From: Streptomyces massasporeus
GTDB lineage: Bacteria > Actinomycetota > Actinomycetes > Streptomycetales > Streptomycetaceae
Assembly: GCF_014648995.1 (NCBI RefSeq)
Contig: NZ_BMSE01000005.1
Location: 248,001 to 312,000, forward strand
Reading direction: 5' to 3'
DNA: 64,000 nt
A program made the position numbers and the translations under genes. A model generated the notes under the pieces. The model was not told where the DNA came from, did not search any database, and worked only from the letters and a program-made list of their open reading frames with translations. Positions 18,288 through 26,568 of this stretch are shown here, piece after piece. Position 1 is the stretch's first letter; each line of letters starts with the position of its first letter.

Positions 18288-18301
18288 TGGGAGCGCTTCC
18301 A
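18288..18301 (+). promoter_or_regulatory. CebR-like box upstream of the CE1-CBM2 esterase
   Basis: TGGGAGCGCTTCCA differs in one base from TGGGAGCGCTCCCA, the known Streptomyces CebR operator that keeps cellulolytic genes silent until cellobiose or cellotriose is present. It lies 74 bp before the GTG start of the esterase, a usual operator distance. Confidence 0.65.
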
Positions 18302-18375
18302 TGAAAACCATGTCCATGTCACCATGCCGAACGGATGCTTCCTGAACCGCACCTCACGACGGAAGGAACCCGGAC

Positions 18376-19716
18376 GTGACTGCCACCCCCCACCCCACGG
18401 TGCCGAGACGCCTGCGGTCGATGCTCCTCGCGCTCGTCGCCGCGCTGCTGCCGTTACTCGCGGCCACCGCGCTCCACGCACCCGCGGCCGCCGCGGGCGA
18501 ACCCGCACGCGGTGCCGCCCGCGCGGGTGCCGTCCCCGCCGCCGCCCTCACCGAGGTCACGAACTTCGGCACGAACCCCAGCAACCTGCGCATGTACCTG
18601 TACGTACCGGAGAGCGTCACACCGAAGCCGGCCGTCGTGGTGGCCGTGCACTGGTGCACCGGCTCGGGCCCGGACATGTACAACGGCACCGAGTACGACA
18701 CGCTCGCCGACCGCTACGGATTCATCGTGCTCTACCCGTCCGTCACCCGCAGCAGCAAGTGCTTCGACGTCTCGTCACCCCAGGCCCTGCGCCGAGGCGG
18801 TGGCAGCGACCCCGTCGGCATCAAATCGATGATCGACTGGACCACCCGGACCTACGACGCGGACACCGGCCGGATCTTCGCCACCGGCATCTCCTCCGGC
18901 GCGATGATGACGAACGTCCTGCTCGGGGACTACCCGGACGTGTTCGCGGCGGGCGCCGCCTTCTCCGGCGTCCCGTTCGGCTGCTTCGCCACCACCGACG
19001 GCTCCGAGTGGAACAGCGCCTGCTCGGGCGGTTCGGTGACCCGCACCCCGAAGGAGTGGGGCGACCTGGCCCGGGGCGCGTACCCCGGCTACACCGGTGC
19101 CCGGCCCCGGATGCAGATCTGGCACGGCACCCAGGACGACGTCCTGCGCTACCCCAACTTCGGGGAGCAGATCAAGCAGTGGACCGATGTGCAGGGCGTG
19201 AGCCAGACCCCCACCACCACCGACACGCCCCAGTCCGGCTGGACCCGGACCCGCTACGGCGGCACGGGTGACCGGGCCCCCGTGGAGGCCGTCAGCCTCC
19301 AGGGCGTCGGCCACAACCTCTACGCCCAGGGCATGGCGTCCCGCGTGCTCACCTTCTTCGGCCTGGACGGCTCCGGCCCGGCTCCCCAGCCCCAGCCCGG
19401 CGCCTGCAGGGTGACGGCCTCGGTGAACGCCTGGAGCACCGGCCTGACCGCCTCCGTGACCCTCACCAACACCGGCACGACAGCCGTCGACGGCTGGAAG
19501 CTCGGCTTCACGCTGCCCGCGGGGCAGACGGTCACGGGCGGCTGGGGTGCCACGTACGCGCCGTCGTCCGGGCCGGTCACCGCCACCAACGCCGCATACA
19601 ACGGCACCATCGCGCCGGGCGCGAGCGTCAGCATCGGCTACCAGGCGAGTCACGGCGGCAACAGCGCCGCCCCGGCCGCGTTCACGCTCAACGGAACGGC
19701 GTGCGCGGCCGGTTGA
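18376..19716 (+). CDS. Secreted CE1-type esterase (PHB depolymerase family) with C-terminal CBM2
   Basis: A 446-residue extracellular esterase, probably an acetylxylan or feruloyl esterase acting on hemicellulose. A signal peptide occupies about residues 1-40. The alpha/beta-hydrolase domain follows (about residues 58-330), with the nucleophile S173 in FATGISSGAMM, a conserved HWCTGSGPDMYNGTEYD segment, an aspartate in GTQDDVLRYPN and the C-terminal histidine in LQGVGHNLY. After a Pro/Gln linker (SGPAPQPQPG) comes a family 2 carbohydrate-binding module (about residues 343-446) with conserved tryptophans in NAWSTG, VDGWKLGF and TGGWGA. GTG at 18376 follows GGAAGGAA. A CebR-like box upstream supports a role in cellulose/xylan degradation. 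Confidence 0.9.
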   Translation: MTATPHPTVPRRLRSMLLALVAALLPLLAATALHAPAAAAGEPARGAARAGAVPAAALTEVTNFGTNPSNLRMYLYVPESVTPKPAVVVAVHWCTGSGPDMYNGTEYDTLADRYGFIVLYPSVTRSSKCFDVSSPQALRRGGGSDPVGIKSMIDWTTRTYDADTGRIFATGISSGAMMTNVLLGDYPDVFAAGAAFSGVPFGCFATTDGSEWNSACSGGSVTRTPKEWGDLARGAYPGYTGARPRMQIWHGTQDDVLRYPNFGEQIKQWTDVQGVSQTPTTTDTPQSGWTRTRYGGTGDRAPVEAVSLQGVGHNLYAQGMASRVLTFFGLDGSGPAPQPQPGACRVTASVNAWSTGLTASVTLTNTGTTAVDGWKLGFTLPAGQTVTGGWGATYAPSSGPVTATNAAYNGTIAPGASVSIGYQASHGGNSAAPAAFTLNGTACAAG

Positions 19717-19750
19717 CGTGCCCGGGCGGGCGCCGGGCCGGACGGTCGGT

Positions 19751-20842
19751 TCAGACCGACCGGTGGTACTGGTCCGGCACCCGCACCTCGCCGCCGAGCT
19801 CCCGCGCCGCGTGCCGCGCCCACGAGGGGTTGCGCAGCAGCTCACGGCCCAGCAGGACCGCGTCCGCCTCGCCGTTGGCCAGGATCTTCTCGGCCTGCTC
19901 GACGTCGGTGATGAGCCCGACCGCGGCGACCGGCAGGGCCGTCTCGTTCTTCACCCGGGCGGCGAAGGGCACCTGGTATCCGGGGCCGGTGGGGATGCGG
20001 ACACCGGAGGCGTTGCCGCCGGTGGAGACGTCCAGCAGGTCGATGCCGTGGGCCCGCAGATCGGCCGCGAAACGGACCGTGTCGTCCGCGGTCCAGCCGC
20101 CGTCCTCGAGCCAGTCGGTCGCCGAGACGCGGAAGAACAGCGGCTTGTCGTCCGGCCACACCTCCCGCACGGCGTCGACGACTTCAAGGGCGAAGCGGGT
20201 GCGGTTCTCGTACGAGCCGCCGTAGGCGTCGGTGCGGTGGTTGGAGTGCGGGGAGAGGAACTCGTTGATCAGGTAGCCGTGGGCGCCGTGGATCTCGGCC
20301 ACCTCGAAACCCGCGGCGAGCGCGCGACGGGCCGCGGCCGCGAACTGCTCGACCACGTCCTCGATCTGGTCGACGGTCAGCTCGGCCGGGGCCGGGTGCC
20401 TGTCGTCGAAGGCGAGCGGGCTGGGGGCGACCGAGTCCCACCCGTGGGCGTCCGGGCCGACCGGGGCGCCGCCCTTCCAGGGGCGGTCCGTCGACGCCTT
20501 GCGTCCGGCGTGGGCCAGCTGGATCGCCGGCACCGTGCCCTGCGCGGTGAGGAAGCGGGTGATGCGGCGGAACGCCTCGACCTGCGCGTCGTTCCAGATG
20601 CCCAGGTCGTAGGGGGAGATGCGGCCCTGCGCCGACACCGCGGTCGCCTCGACGATGATCAGGCCCGTCCCGCCGGTGGCACGGGCGGCGTAGTGCGCGA
20701 AGTGCCAGTCCGTGGGGACCCCGGTCTCCGGGCCCTCCGGCGCCGCCGAGTACTGGCACATCGGGGGCATCCACACGCGGTTCGGGATCGTCAGCTCGCG
20801 CAGGGTGTAGGGCTCGAAGAGCGCGGTCACGGCGGACTCCAT
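19751..20842 (-). CDS. NADH:flavin oxidoreductase, old yellow enzyme of the YqjM type
   Basis: A 363-residue FMN-dependent ene-reductase that reduces activated C=C bonds using NAD(P)H. The N-terminus MPPMCQYSA carries the YqjM-type C29 and Y31, which tune the flavin. The substrate-binding His pair is in EIHGAHGYLINEFLSPHSN, followed by the conserved RTDAYGGSYENRTRF. The C-terminal FMN phosphate site is in NGEADAVLLGRELLRNP. The length is normal. It is divergent from an ArsR-type regulator across a short gap full of inverted repeats, a context typical of electrophile or quinone detoxification. Confidence 0.92.
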   Translation of the reverse strand: MESAVTALFEPYTLRELTIPNRVWMPPMCQYSAAPEGPETGVPTDWHFAHYAARATGGTGLIIVEATAVSAQGRISPYDLGIWNDAQVEAFRRITRFLTAQGTVPAIQLAHAGRKASTDRPWKGGAPVGPDAHGWDSVAPSPLAFDDRHPAPAELTVDQIEDVVEQFAAAARRALAAGFEVAEIHGAHGYLINEFLSPHSNHRTDAYGGSYENRTRFALEVVDAVREVWPDDKPLFFRVSATDWLEDGGWTADDTVRFAADLRAHGIDLLDVSTGGNASGVRIPTGPGYQVPFAARVKNETALPVAAVGLITDVEQAEKILANGEADAVLLGRELLRNPSWARHAARELGGEVRVPDQYHRSV

Positions 20843-20867
20843 TCGTCACGGGGCCGATGTCGGCTCG

Positions 20868-20908
20868 TACGATAGGCATCGTAGTACGGTGGATGTCAAA
20901 CTACGATG
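20868..20908. promoter_or_regulatory. Nested inverted repeats between OYE and ArsR genes
   Basis: TACGATAGGCATCGTA (20868-20883) has perfect 6-base arms, and CATCGTAG (20877-20884) pairs with CTACGATG (20901-20908). TCGTAC is repeated at 20865 and 20913. These are probably ArsR-regulator operators covering both promoters. Confidence 0.6.
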
Positions 20909-20948
20909 GTTCTCGTACTATGGAGTCCCCGAGGAAGTGGAGCCCGCC

Positions 20949-21299
20949 GTGTCGTCCCCCGCCGTCAGCAGTCGTGACCTGCCGCATCCCGCGTCCGGCG
21001 AGATCAGGCTGGAGGACGTTCTGCACGCGCTCTCGGATCCGATGCGGCTGCGGATCGTGCGAGAACTCGCCGGTGCGCCGGGCGAGTTGTCCTGCTCGCA
21101 CTTCGATCTGCCCGTCACCAAGTCGACCACCACGCACCACTTCCGGGTGCTGCGGGAGAGCGGGGTGATCCGCCAGGTGTACCGGGGGACGGCCAAGATG
21201 AACGGGTTGCGGCGGGACGACCTGGACGAGCTGTTCCCCGGGTTGCTGGACGCCCTGCTCGACGCCGCCGCCCGGCAGGCCGCCCGGCTCGGTGGCTGA
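20949..21299 (+). CDS. ArsR-family HTH regulator
   Basis: A 116-residue winged-helix repressor. The HTH runs through LEDVLHALSDPMRLRIVREL and the recognition segment KSTTTHHFRVLRESGVI; I see no ArsR metal-binding cysteine motif in the recognition helix, so it may sense an organic or redox signal, although one Cys occurs in LSCSHFDLP. The frame is open from GTG 20889, but that start would lie inside the operator repeats. GTG 20949 has a GGAG site six bases upstream and gives the usual family length. It is the likely repressor of the divergent old yellow enzyme. Confidence 0.82.
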   Translation: MSSPAVSSRDLPHPASGEIRLEDVLHALSDPMRLRIVRELAGAPGELSCSHFDLPVTKSTTTHHFRVLRESGVIRQVYRGTAKMNGLRRDDLDELFPGLLDALLDAAARQAARLGG

Positions 21300-21305
21300 G
21301 CGCCC

Positions 21306-22652
21306 TCAGGGAGCCTTGCCCGCCGCGGCCTTCAACAGGGACGGCCAGTCCGGGAGTTTCACCACGCCCCGCCCCAGTGAGGCTCCCAGTTCCGCCTCCG
21401 CCCGCTCGATCGACTGCCAGCCCGGCCACTCCACCGGGTCGGCTCCCGCCGCGCGCAGCGCCGGGAGGGGGTCGCCGCCGGGCACGGCCCGCACAGCGAG
21501 GACCGGCGCGTCCTCCAGGAGCGAGGTCGCCGTCTCCTTCGCGCAGGGGCGGTTCGTGCCGATGACGCCCGTGGGGCCGCGCTTGATCCAGCCCGCCACG
21601 TACTCACCCGGGGCGACGGCACCCTCGCGCAGGACCCGCCCGGACAGGTTCGGGACGGTGCCGGTGGCCGGGTCGAAGGGGAGGCCTTCCAGGGGAACTC
21701 CGCGGTAGCCCACCGAGCGCAGGACCAGCTGCCCTTCGATGACCTCATGGCGGCCGGTGCCCGTCACGCCGCCCTGGCCGTCCGGGACCGTCCGCTCGAA
21801 CCACACCGCGCCCACATGGCCCCGCTCGGCGAGCAGTTCGGCCGGGCGGAGGAAGAACCGGAGATGGATGCGGCGCGGGGCGCCCTTCGGGGGAGTCCCG
21901 GCCCAACCGCGCAGGACCTCGATATTGCGGCGCTGCGGGGCGGGCAGCGCGGACGGGTCCGTGTATCCCGGGTCCAGGGCCAGCTCCGCCGGGTCCACGA
22001 CCACGTCCGTCTCCGGCAGGGTGCCCAGTTCACGCAGCTCCTTGGTGGTGAACCGGGCCTGGGACGGGCCGCGCCGGCCCACCATGTGGATCTCGGTGAC
22101 CCGGCTGTCCGCCAGGGTGGTCAGGGCCGCCTGCGGCATGTCGGTGGAGGTCAGCTCGGCCAGTCCCCGGGCCAGCATCCGCGTGACGTCCACGGCGACG
22201 TTCCCCACCCCGATGACCACGGCAGACCGGGCGTCCCGCAGGAAACCGGCGTCCTCGGCGTCCGGGTGGGCGCTGTACCAGGACACGAACTGCGTCGCCG
22301 ACCAGCTCCCCGGCAGGTCCTCCCCGGGGACGCCCAGATGCCGGTCGGTGGCGGCGCCCACGCAGTACACCACCGCGTGGTACAGCTCCCGCAGCCGGCC
22401 GACGGTCACGCCGCCGGGGCCGATCTGCACACCGCCGAGGAACCGGACCCGCTCGTGCTCCAGGACCGCGCGCAGGTTGTTCTGCAGGGACTTGATCTTC
22501 TCGTGATCGGGTGCCACGCCGTAGCGGACGAGGCCGTAGGGGCACGGCAGCCGGTCCAGGACGTCGACGCGCACCTCGGAGTCCAGCCGGACGAGGCTCT
22601 GGGCGGTGTAGCACCCGCTCGGCCCGGAACCTACGACGGCGACTCGCAGCAC
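21306..22652 (-). CDS. fprA: Ferredoxin/adrenodoxin-type NADP+ reductase (FprA-like)
   Basis: A 448-residue FAD enzyme that passes electrons from NADPH to ferredoxins, often for cytochromes P450. The N-terminal FAD site is VAVVGSGPSGCYTAQSL, followed by the family string LPCPYGLVRYGVAPDHEKIKS. The NADP site is VVIGVGNVAVDVTRML, and the C-terminal GWIKRGPTGVIGTNR motif is typical of adrenodoxin reductase relatives. GTG at 22652 has AAGGAG six bases upstream, which sets the start over an upstream in-frame option. No ferredoxin or P450 gene is nearby. It converges with the ArsR gene, six bases apart. Confidence 0.92.
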   Translation of the reverse strand: MLRVAVVGSGPSGCYTAQSLVRLDSEVRVDVLDRLPCPYGLVRYGVAPDHEKIKSLQNNLRAVLEHERVRFLGGVQIGPGGVTVGRLRELYHAVVYCVGAATDRHLGVPGEDLPGSWSATQFVSWYSAHPDAEDAGFLRDARSAVVIGVGNVAVDVTRMLARGLAELTSTDMPQAALTTLADSRVTEIHMVGRRGPSQARFTTKELRELGTLPETDVVVDPAELALDPGYTDPSALPAPQRRNIEVLRGWAGTPPKGAPRRIHLRFFLRPAELLAERGHVGAVWFERTVPDGQGGVTGTGRHEVIEGQLVLRSVGYRGVPLEGLPFDPATGTVPNLSGRVLREGAVAPGEYVAGWIKRGPTGVIGTNRPCAKETATSLLEDAPVLAVRAVPGGDPLPALRAAGADPVEWPGWQSIERAEAELGASLGRGVVKLPDWPSLLKAAAGKAP

Positions 22653-22806
22653 GGGGAACTCCTTACCCGGGGGATCCGGCGGATCTCGGGAGAGCGCTGA
22701 CGCATCCAGCATCGCACCGGCCGGGCTCCGCTGACAGGGTGCAGTGCTCCGCCCGTGGCGCGTGTCCGATCTGTCGGGAATGTGGTCATGCGGTTACGTT
22801 CGGTGT

Positions 22807-23319
22807 GTGCTGGAAGCATCCTTTCTGAATCTTTCTGATCGCTCTCCGGCGGACGGTGCGGTGGCCGTGCGCCCCGCCTGGGAAGTACGGGAGAACGAGG
22901 GCGCCACGCGCTGGTTCGAGTTCCGGCTGGCTTTCGCGGACGGCGCCCGGGTCGACGCGCTGGCCGTCGTGGGCGGCGGATGCGTCTGCGTCGAGGAGGT
23001 GCGCGCTCAGCCCCCGCTGTCCCTCGACGACATGGCGGTGCTCGCCGACTGGATCGAGGAGTCGGTCGCCGAGGCGTGCGCTACCGGGCCCGGGCCCGAC
23101 GGCTGCGGGAGCGAGGGGCGCCGGGCCCGGCCCGCCTGGCCGCGCGGGGCGGAGGGGAGGCTGCTGGTGGCGCGGGAGTACCGCGCGGCCCAGCGGGACG
23201 GCGCCGACCCGGTCCTCGCCGTGATGGGCGCGACCGGGCACAGCCGTCGTACGTCGCTCAGGCTGATCGGCCAGGCCAGGGACGCGGGCCTGCTGTCGGC
23301 GCGCCGCGCCCGGCGCTGA
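22807..23319 (+). CDS. Conserved Streptomyces protein, DUF6214-like
   Basis: A protein of about 170 residues. Conserved-looking features are the AVRPAWEVRENEG start, a hydrophobic strand ARVDALAVVGGGCVCVEEVRAQPPLSLDDMAVLADWIEE split by acidic residues, and a C-terminal helix-turn-helix-like region with HSRRTSLRLIGQARDAGLL. This matches my recollection of DUF6214, function unknown. The C-terminal basic segment could bind nucleic acid. The start is uncertain: the frame is open from 22744, and GTG at 22807 is my choice because it removes an unlikely Cys/Trp-rich leader. No ribosome site is clear. Confidence 0.6.
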   Translation: MLEASFLNLSDRSPADGAVAVRPAWEVRENEGATRWFEFRLAFADGARVDALAVVGGGCVCVEEVRAQPPLSLDDMAVLADWIEESVAEACATGPGPDGCGSEGRRARPAWPRGAEGRLLVAREYRAAQRDGADPVLAVMGATGHSRRTSLRLIGQARDAGLLSARRARR

Positions 23320-23347
23320 ACCGGGACGAGGTCCGCCCCGAGCGCGA

Positions 23348-24001
23348 TCAGAGCATGTTCCGCATCCGTGTGATCTCGCTCGTCTGCTGTGCGATCACTT
23401 CGTCGGCCATCTCCTCGACGCGGATGTTGTTGCCCTGCCCCTTCACCTCCGTGGCCATGGTGATCGCACCCTGGTGATGGGTCGTCATGAGGGTCAGGAA
23501 GAGGTGGTCGAAGGCCTTTCCGTCGGCCGCGCGGAGCTTCTTCAGCTGCGCCTGCGTCGCCATGCCGGGCATCGCGGCGTGCTCGTGCCGCCCGGCCTTC
23601 AGCGGCTTGCCGTACGACTTCAGCCAGCCCTTCATGGCCTCGATCTCCGGCTTCTGGCCGGCCGCGATGCGCTCGGCGATCCGCTTCACGCCCTTCGACT
23701 GGGCGCGCTGCGGGGTGAGTTCGGTCATCACCAGGGCCTGCGCGTGGTGCTCGATCATCATCCGGACGTAGGAGACGTCGGCCGAGTTGGGGGAGTCGTT
23801 CTCCGAGCGCCGGTCGGCGGCCTCTTCGGCGGACAGGGTGCGGTTGGCCTCGCCGGGTTCCCCCGGCGCGATCACGGCGGGCCCGTCCGCGGCGGCCGGC
23901 CCCCGGTCCGGACCGGAGTCACAGCCCCCGGCCGCGAGCACGGCCAGGGCGACCAGCCCCGTCGTGACGGCGGACGCCCGGGACGCACGGCGGAAGAGCA
24001 C
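23348..24001 (-). CDS. DUF305 lipoprotein
   Basis: A 217-residue probable lipoprotein: the N-terminus VLFRRASRASAVTTGLVALA is followed by a lipobox-like LAAGGC. The DUF305 four-helix domain has its two His-pair motifs, MMIEHHAQALVM and MTTHHQGAITMA, with methionines typical of ferritin-like or copper-binding DUF305 proteins. Metal or copper handling at the cell surface is an inference. GTG at 24001 follows CAGGAGG and fits a lipoprotein signal better than the longer frame. It is divergent from a secreted LVIVD-repeat protein, a pairing that suggests shared function. Confidence 0.85.
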   Translation of the reverse strand: MLFRRASRASAVTTGLVALAVLAAGGCDSGPDRGPAAADGPAVIAPGEPGEANRTLSAEEAADRRSENDSPNSADVSYVRMMIEHHAQALVMTELTPQRAQSKGVKRIAERIAAGQKPEIEAMKGWLKSYGKPLKAGRHEHAAMPGMATQAQLKKLRAADGKAFDHLFLTLMTTHHQGAITMATEVKGQGNNIRVEEMADEVIAQQTSEITRMRNML

Positions 24002-24191
24002 AACGACCTCCTGTGGCAAGCGGGTTGGGACGCACCTCGGGTTGCGGACGACGTACACGCACATTTCCGCGGGTCATTGATCGGAAAACTTCATTGCGAT
24101 TCTGTTGCCCTCTATTGGTATGTGCATGGCGAAGACGATACTGCGTGGTGCGTGAACCGTTCCGCAGTGAACGGAACCAGGGAGGAAAACA

Positions 24192-25694
24192 GTGATCCTG
24201 TTGAACGACCGCAGAACACGCCGCAGACGCTTGGGAGTTGCCGCTGCCGCCGCCGGGCTGCTGGCCGCGCTCCTCACGGCGGCACCGGCAGGGGCCACCC
24301 CCGACCCGGGGGACGCGCCGCCCGCGCCGAAGAAGGTCTCCAAGAGCGACCAGGCAGAGGTCCGGGAGGCCATCCGCAACGGCGACATACCCGGACAGGA
24401 CGAGATCGTCCACTCCGACAACATCCGGCACCTGGCCCACGTCCCCAAGGACGTGCTCCAGGGCACGAACTCGGACCTCGCCTTCCAGGGCAGGTACGCG
24501 TTCGCGGGCAACTACGACGGCTTCCGCATCTTCGACATCAGCAACCCCAAGGCGCCGAAGACCGTCGCCCAGGTGCTGTGCCCCGGCTCGCAGAACGACA
24601 TCTCCGTCTCCGGTGACCTGCTGTTCCTGTCCACCGACTCCTCGCGCAGCGACAGCAGTTGCTCCAGCACCACCCAGCCGGCGACCGAGAAGTCCTCGTG
24701 GGAGGGCATGAAGGTCTTCGACATCAGCGACAAGCGCAACCCGAGGTACGTCGCCGCCGTCGAGACCGCCTGCGGCTCGCACACCCACACGCTGGTGCCC
24801 GAGCGCCGCAACGTCTACGTGTACGTCTCCTCGTACTCGCCGAACGCCGCCTACCCCGACTGCCAGCCGCCGCACGACGGCATCTCCGTGATCAAGGTGC
24901 CGCGCAAGGCCCCCGAGAAGGCCGAGGTCGTGGGCTTCCCCGTGCTGTTCCCCGGTCAGGGGCCGGACGGCGGCGGCAACCCGGGCGGACCCACCAACCC
25001 GGGCGTGTCCAAGACCACCGGCTGCCACGACATCACCGTGCTGCCGTCGAAGGACCTGGCCGCGGGCGCCTGCATGGGCGACGGGATCCTGTTCTCCATC
25101 AAGGACCCGGAACGCCCGAAGGTCATCGACCGCGTGCAGGACAACGTGAACTTCGCGTTCTGGCACTCGGCGACCTTCAACCAGAAGGCGAACAAGGTCG
25201 TCTACACCGACGAACTGGGCGGTGGCGGCGCGGCCACCTGCAACGCGGAGATCGGCCCGGACCGCGGTGCCGACGGCATCTACGACATCGTCGGCAAGGG
25301 CGACAAGCGCAAGCTCGTCTTCCGCAGCTACTTCAAGATCCCCCGCCACCAGGCGGACACCGAGAACTGCGTCGCCCACAACGGCTCGCTGATCCCGGTC
25401 AAGGGCAAGGACATCATGGTCCAGGCCTGGTACCAGGGCGGCGTCTCCGTCTGGGACTTCACCGACTCGGCCAAGCCGAAGGAGATCGCCTACTTCGACC
25501 GCGGTCCGCTGACCACCGACACGATCAAGTCGGGCGGCTCGTGGTCCGCGTACTACTACAACGGCTACATCTACTCGAACGAGTACGCCCGGGGCTTCGA
25601 CGTGCTGAAGATCGACGACCGGCGCACGGACCCGGCCCGCCGGATCCACCAGCGTGAGCTCAACGTCCAGACCCAGCCGGACTACTTCGACTGA
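24192..25694 (+). CDS. Secreted LVIVD-repeat beta-propeller protein
   Basis: A 500-residue exported protein with a signal peptide (about residues 1-36, RRTRRRRLGVAAAAAGLL... AGATPDP). LVIVD-type repeats follow, seen as DGFRIFDISNPKAPKTVAQV, GMKVFDISDKRNPRYVAAV, HDGISVIKVPRKAPEKAEVV, GILFSIKDPERPKVIDRV and GVSVWDFTDSAKPKEIAYF, which build a beta-propeller. Several cysteines are probably disulphide-bonded. GTG at 24192 follows GGGAGGAAAA. The role is unknown. It is divergent from the DUF305 lipoprotein, and its last 13 bp overlap the stop region of the converging TetR gene. Confidence 0.85.
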   Translation: MILLNDRRTRRRRLGVAAAAAGLLAALLTAAPAGATPDPGDAPPAPKKVSKSDQAEVREAIRNGDIPGQDEIVHSDNIRHLAHVPKDVLQGTNSDLAFQGRYAFAGNYDGFRIFDISNPKAPKTVAQVLCPGSQNDISVSGDLLFLSTDSSRSDSSCSSTTQPATEKSSWEGMKVFDISDKRNPRYVAAVETACGSHTHTLVPERRNVYVYVSSYSPNAAYPDCQPPHDGISVIKVPRKAPEKAEVVGFPVLFPGQGPDGGGNPGGPTNPGVSKTTGCHDITVLPSKDLAAGACMGDGILFSIKDPERPKVIDRVQDNVNFAFWHSATFNQKANKVVYTDELGGGGAATCNAEIGPDRGADGIYDIVGKGDKRKLVFRSYFKIPRHQADTENCVAHNGSLIPVKGKDIMVQAWYQGGVSVWDFTDSAKPKEIAYFDRGPLTTDTIKSGGSWSAYYYNGYIYSNEYARGFDVLKIDDRRTDPARRIHQRELNVQTQPDYFD

Positions 25695-26368
25695 CCCCCC
25701 GGGTCGCACTCCGGTGCGGCCCCGGTCGCGAAGAACCGCGACAGATCCTTGTCGCCCCTCCCGCCGCAGGCTCCGGTCTCCGGCGGGAGGCCCAGCTCCC
25801 AGCCGAGCCGGTAGCGCTTGAACAACTCGGCGCGCAGCACCGGCACCGGCATCGGCGCCCCCGGCACCAGGGCCGCGTACACCGAACCCATCAGCAGAGC
25901 GCGCATCATCGGGTAGTCGCTGTCGACGTCCGGCGACCCGTGCCGGGCCATGGTGTCCCGCAGCAGCTCGGCCAGCCGGCGTTGCTCCGGGCACTGCATG
26001 AAGCCCTCGGCCTGCAGGATCCCCGCCATGTGCTGGCGCATCAGCACGGGCCGGTCACGGGCCAGACCCAGGATCGCGTCGATGGCCCGGGCCATCCGCT
26101 CCCGGCCGTCCTCCGTGCGCGGCTCGCGCTCCAGTGCCTCCTCCAGCGTGCGGTGCATCAACCGGTGCACGGCGGACTGCACCAGCTGGCGCTTGCCGGG
26201 GAAGTAGTACGACACCAGGCCCCGGGCCGATCCCGCCCGGTCCGCGATGTCGCCGAGCGTGGTCGCGTCGTAACCGTGTTCACTCACCAGCTCGACCGCC
26301 GCCTGCAGGAGCCGCTCCCGGGAACGCCGCCGCAACTCTTCGTTCACCGAGGCGCTACGCGGAGACAT
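25682..26368 (-). CDS. TetR-family transcriptional regulator
   Basis: A 228-residue repressor: the HTH spans ERLLQAAVELVSEHGYDATT and GSARGLVSYYFPGKRQLVQS, then an all-alpha ligand domain with a TetR_C-type LELR core. ATG at 26368 has AGGAG six bases upstream. A near-perfect 21-bp palindrome with a TATAGT -10 lies directly upstream, which implies autoregulation. It overlaps the converging LVIVD gene by 13 bp. No transporter or enzyme is adjacent in the usual divergent position, so its main target may lie elsewhere. Confidence 0.87.
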   Translation of the reverse strand: MSPRSASVNEELRRRSRERLLQAAVELVSEHGYDATTLGDIADRAGSARGLVSYYFPGKRQLVQSAVHRLMHRTLEEALEREPRTEDGRERMARAIDAILGLARDRPVLMRQHMAGILQAEGFMQCPEQRRLAELLRDTMARHGSPDVDSDYPMMRALLMGSVYAALVPGAPMPVPVLRAELFKRYRLGWELGLPPETGACGGRGDKDLSRFFATGAAPECDPGGQSK

Positions 26369-26382
26369 GCTGCAACTCCTGT

Positions 26383-26407
26383 GTTGACTGGCTGCCAGCC
26401 AACTATA
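26383..26407 (-). promoter_or_regulatory. TetR operator overlapping its own -10
   Basis: Positions 26383-26403 form a 21-bp palindrome with 10-base arms (GTTGACTGGC and GCCAGCCAAC, one mismatch). TATAGT on the minus strand (26407-26402) is a strong -10, overlapped by the palindrome and 34 bp before the TetR ATG. Confidence 0.65.
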
Positions 26408-26568
26408 CTCAGAGGGTCCGGCCAAGACCTGCCAGGGTCTGGGCCGGTGATGCCGTCTGCCTCGGGCGACGCGGGGGATCGTCCGAGGCGGGCGAGCACT
26501 CGGCCCCGGTAGTGGCCTTGGGCTACTTTCCGAAGCGGCTCACCGTCCCCGTGGACGGCGCGTCCGTC

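Noticed and set aside
22744-22806. Sigma-R promoter at GGGAAT near 22782 before the DUF6214-like gene
   Set aside because: The base triplet at the right spacing is not GTT-like.
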